Below, in pieces: positions 5,085-6,345 of a stretch of 6,345 nucleotides of DNA (positions within the stretch are counted from its first letter, which is position 1; each line of letters starts with the position of its first letter). The DNA is from JACKCP01 sp050253255 (lineage in GTDB: Bacteria > Desulfobacterota > Desulfobacteria > Desulfobacterales > JACKCP01): assembly GCA_050253255.1 (NCBI GenBank), contig JBFWJK010000179.1:1-6345 (forward strand), read 5' to 3'. The notes under the pieces were generated by a model, which was not told the origin of the DNA, ran no database searches, and was given only the letters and a program-made list of their open reading frames with translations. The position numbers were made by a program, and so were the translations under genes.

Positions 5085-6345
5085 TCGTGGAATTTTAATG
5101 TTGTACTTTTTTATTTTCTGATTCAGCCCGCTTTTGCCCATGCCGAGTATTTCTGCTGCCTTGGTCTGGATAAAGTCGTTTTTTCTCAGAGTGTCCTCAA
5201 TTATTTTCTTTTCAATTTCAGCAAGAGTTTCCGCAAGGCTCCCCCTGAGTTTCAGAGTATCGGGTGAAGCCGCTGACGATGCTGTTTCAACAAAGTCCTT
5301 TGGGAGATTCTTTTCAGTTATTGTTTTTCCGCTGGATAATATCACAGCTCTCTCGATTATATTTTCAAGTTCTCTTACATTGCCTGGCCATGAATAGTTG
5401 AAAAGAATTTCCATACATTCTGAAGAAAAATCTTCGGGAAGAGTTTTTGTCTGTCGCTGATTTTTGTATTTATTTAGAAAATGAACGCAAAGGAGCTTTA
5501 TATCCTCTTTTCTTTCTCTGAGAGGCGGCAGGTTGAGCCGGACTACATTGAGTCTGAAATAAAGGTCTTCCCTGAATCTTTTTTCTCTGACTTCTTTTCT
5601 GAGATCCTTGTTTGTTGCAGCTATGAGTCTGAAATTTACCGGTATGGTTGTATTACCTCCAACCCGTTCTATTGTCCTTTCCTGAAGAACCCGTAAAAAT
5701 TTTACCTGAAGATTGGGGCTGAGCTCTCCTATTTCATCAAGAAAGAGAGTGCCGCCGTCTGCAAGCTCTATCTTTCCTTTTTTCTGTGAAACAGCTCCTG
5801 TAAAAGATCCTTTTTCATGACCAAAGAGCTCGCTTTCAAGTAATGATTCTGCAAGAGCCGAGCAGTTTATGGCCATGAAAGTTTTGTCTTTCTGGGGGCT
5901 GTTGGCATGGATTGATTTTGCTACAAGTTCTTTTCCTGTTCCGCTTTCTCCTTCGATAAGAACACTTGCTGTGGTAGGCGCAATTTTAATGATTGTATCA
6001 AAAAGTTCTATCATAGGTTTGCTTTTACCTATGATGTTGCCGAATTTGAACTTGGTCTCGACAAATTCTTTAAGCTCTCTGTTCTGTTTTACTATTTCTG
6101 AGTGGGAAAGGGCGTTTTTTATGTGCTGGACCAGTTCCTGATTTCCAAAGGGTTTGATTATATATGTAAAAGCACCTTTCTGCATTGCCTCGACTGCTTT
6201 TTCAACTGTTCCGTGAGCAGTCATGACAATCACTGGAATTTCAGGCCAGCTGCTTTTTATTGTTTCAAGCAGGGACAGCCCGTCCATTTCAGGCATTTTC
6301 ATGTCTGTAAGAACAAGGGATATATTTTCATTTTTCAAAATTTCA
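5082..6345 (-). CDS. Sigma54-dependent response regulator, NtrC family (N-terminus off window)
   Basis: A cytosolic transcription activator of the two-component type: phosphorylation of the receiver lets the AAA+ domain remodel sigma54 polymerase. 420 complete codons are visible, and the frame runs off the right edge. The TTG at 6336-6338 lies inside the receiver (EILKNENISLVLTD) and is not the start. Counting from the first complete codon (6344-6342): receiver with phospho-acceptor Asp14 (LVLTDMKMPEMDG), Thr42 (VIVMTAHG) and Lys64 (IIKPFG), to about residue 80; AAA+ domain ~100-340 with Walker A GESGTGKE (132-139), sigma54-contact loop GSFTGA (179-184, Ser in place of the common Ala), Walker B TLFLDE ending at Glu204, and arginine-finger region FREDLYFRL (257-265); Fis-type helix-turn-helix at ~391-416 (TKAAEILGMGKSGLNQKIKKYNI). 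About 40-45 receiver residues are missing. A partner histidine kinase probably lies nearby outside the window. The target genes cannot be told, and there is no sign that it controls feo. Confidence 0.96.
   Translation of the reverse strand, partial: EILKNENISLVLTDMKMPEMDGLSLLETIKSSWPEIPVIVMTAHGTVEKAVEAMQKGAFTYIIKPFGNQELVQHIKNALSHSEIVKQNRELKEFVETKFKFGNIIGKSKPMIELFDTIIKIAPTTASVLIEGESGTGKELVAKSIHANSPQKDKTFMAINCSALAESLLESELFGHEKGSFTGAVSQKKGKIELADGGTLFLDEIGELSPNLQVKFLRVLQERTIERVGGNTTIPVNFRLIAATNKDLRKEVREKRFREDLYFRLNVVRLNLPPLRERKEDIKLLCVHFLNKYKNQRQTKTLPEDFSSECMEILFNYSWPGNVRELENIIERAVILSSGKTITEKNLPKDFVETASSAASPDTLKLRGSLAETLAEIEKKIIEDTLRKNDFIQTKAAEILGMGKSGLNQKIKKYNIKIPR

Noticed and set aside
6336..6338. 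TTG as the start codon of the minus-strand regulator
   Set aside because: The frame continues to the window edge, and the TTG falls in the middle of the receiver domain, only 11 residues before the phospho-acceptor Asp. It encodes an internal Leu.

Overview
The window looks like chromosomal DNA of an AT-leaning Gram-negative bacterium. A Desulfobacterota (deltaproteobacterial, Desulfobacteraceae-like) source is my best guess. It rests on the mix of HtpG, a feo locus with tandem FeoA domains, a sigma54-dependent NtrC-type response regulator and a YfgM-like membrane TPR protein. The assignment is an inference from gene style, not a proven placement.

Layout, left to right. Positions 1-282 hold the 3' end of htpG (Hsp90), closed by a strong intrinsic terminator at 290-314. 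A 132-bp gap with a weak promoter/operator candidate follows. A tight four-gene + strand operon then runs from 447 to 4758, with gaps of 8, 14 and 15 bp: a Fur-FeoA-FeoA fusion protein, the ferrous iron permease FeoB, a secreted protein with two SH3b domains, and a single-pass membrane protein with TPR-like helices. A near-perfect hairpin terminator at 4775-4808 ends the operon, and a second + strand terminator lies at 4880-4904. The convergent gap up to 5081 is AT-rich. It holds three short perfect inverted repeats and two 22-bp direct repeats, one of which overlaps the stop codon of the next gene. From 5082 to the right edge, on the minus strand, is a sigma54-activating response regulator whose N-terminus lies outside the window.

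The standout is the 331-residue protein encoded just ahead of feoB. Its first ~147 residues are a Fur-family module. That module keeps every metal ligand I can map (the His/Glu/Asp sites and both CxxC zinc pairs), but its DNA-recognition helix has Glu-Glu where Fur proteins have Tyr-Arg. It is followed by two FeoA (SH3-like) domains joined by a linker with three cysteines. I read it as a Fur-derived metal sensor that may have been recruited to act directly on FeoB, filling the place usually taken by FeoA plus the winged-helix protein FeoC. The alternative is a locus-specific repressor with altered DNA specificity. The two downstream envelope genes are probably co-transcribed with feo, but nothing in the sequence links them mechanistically to iron uptake.
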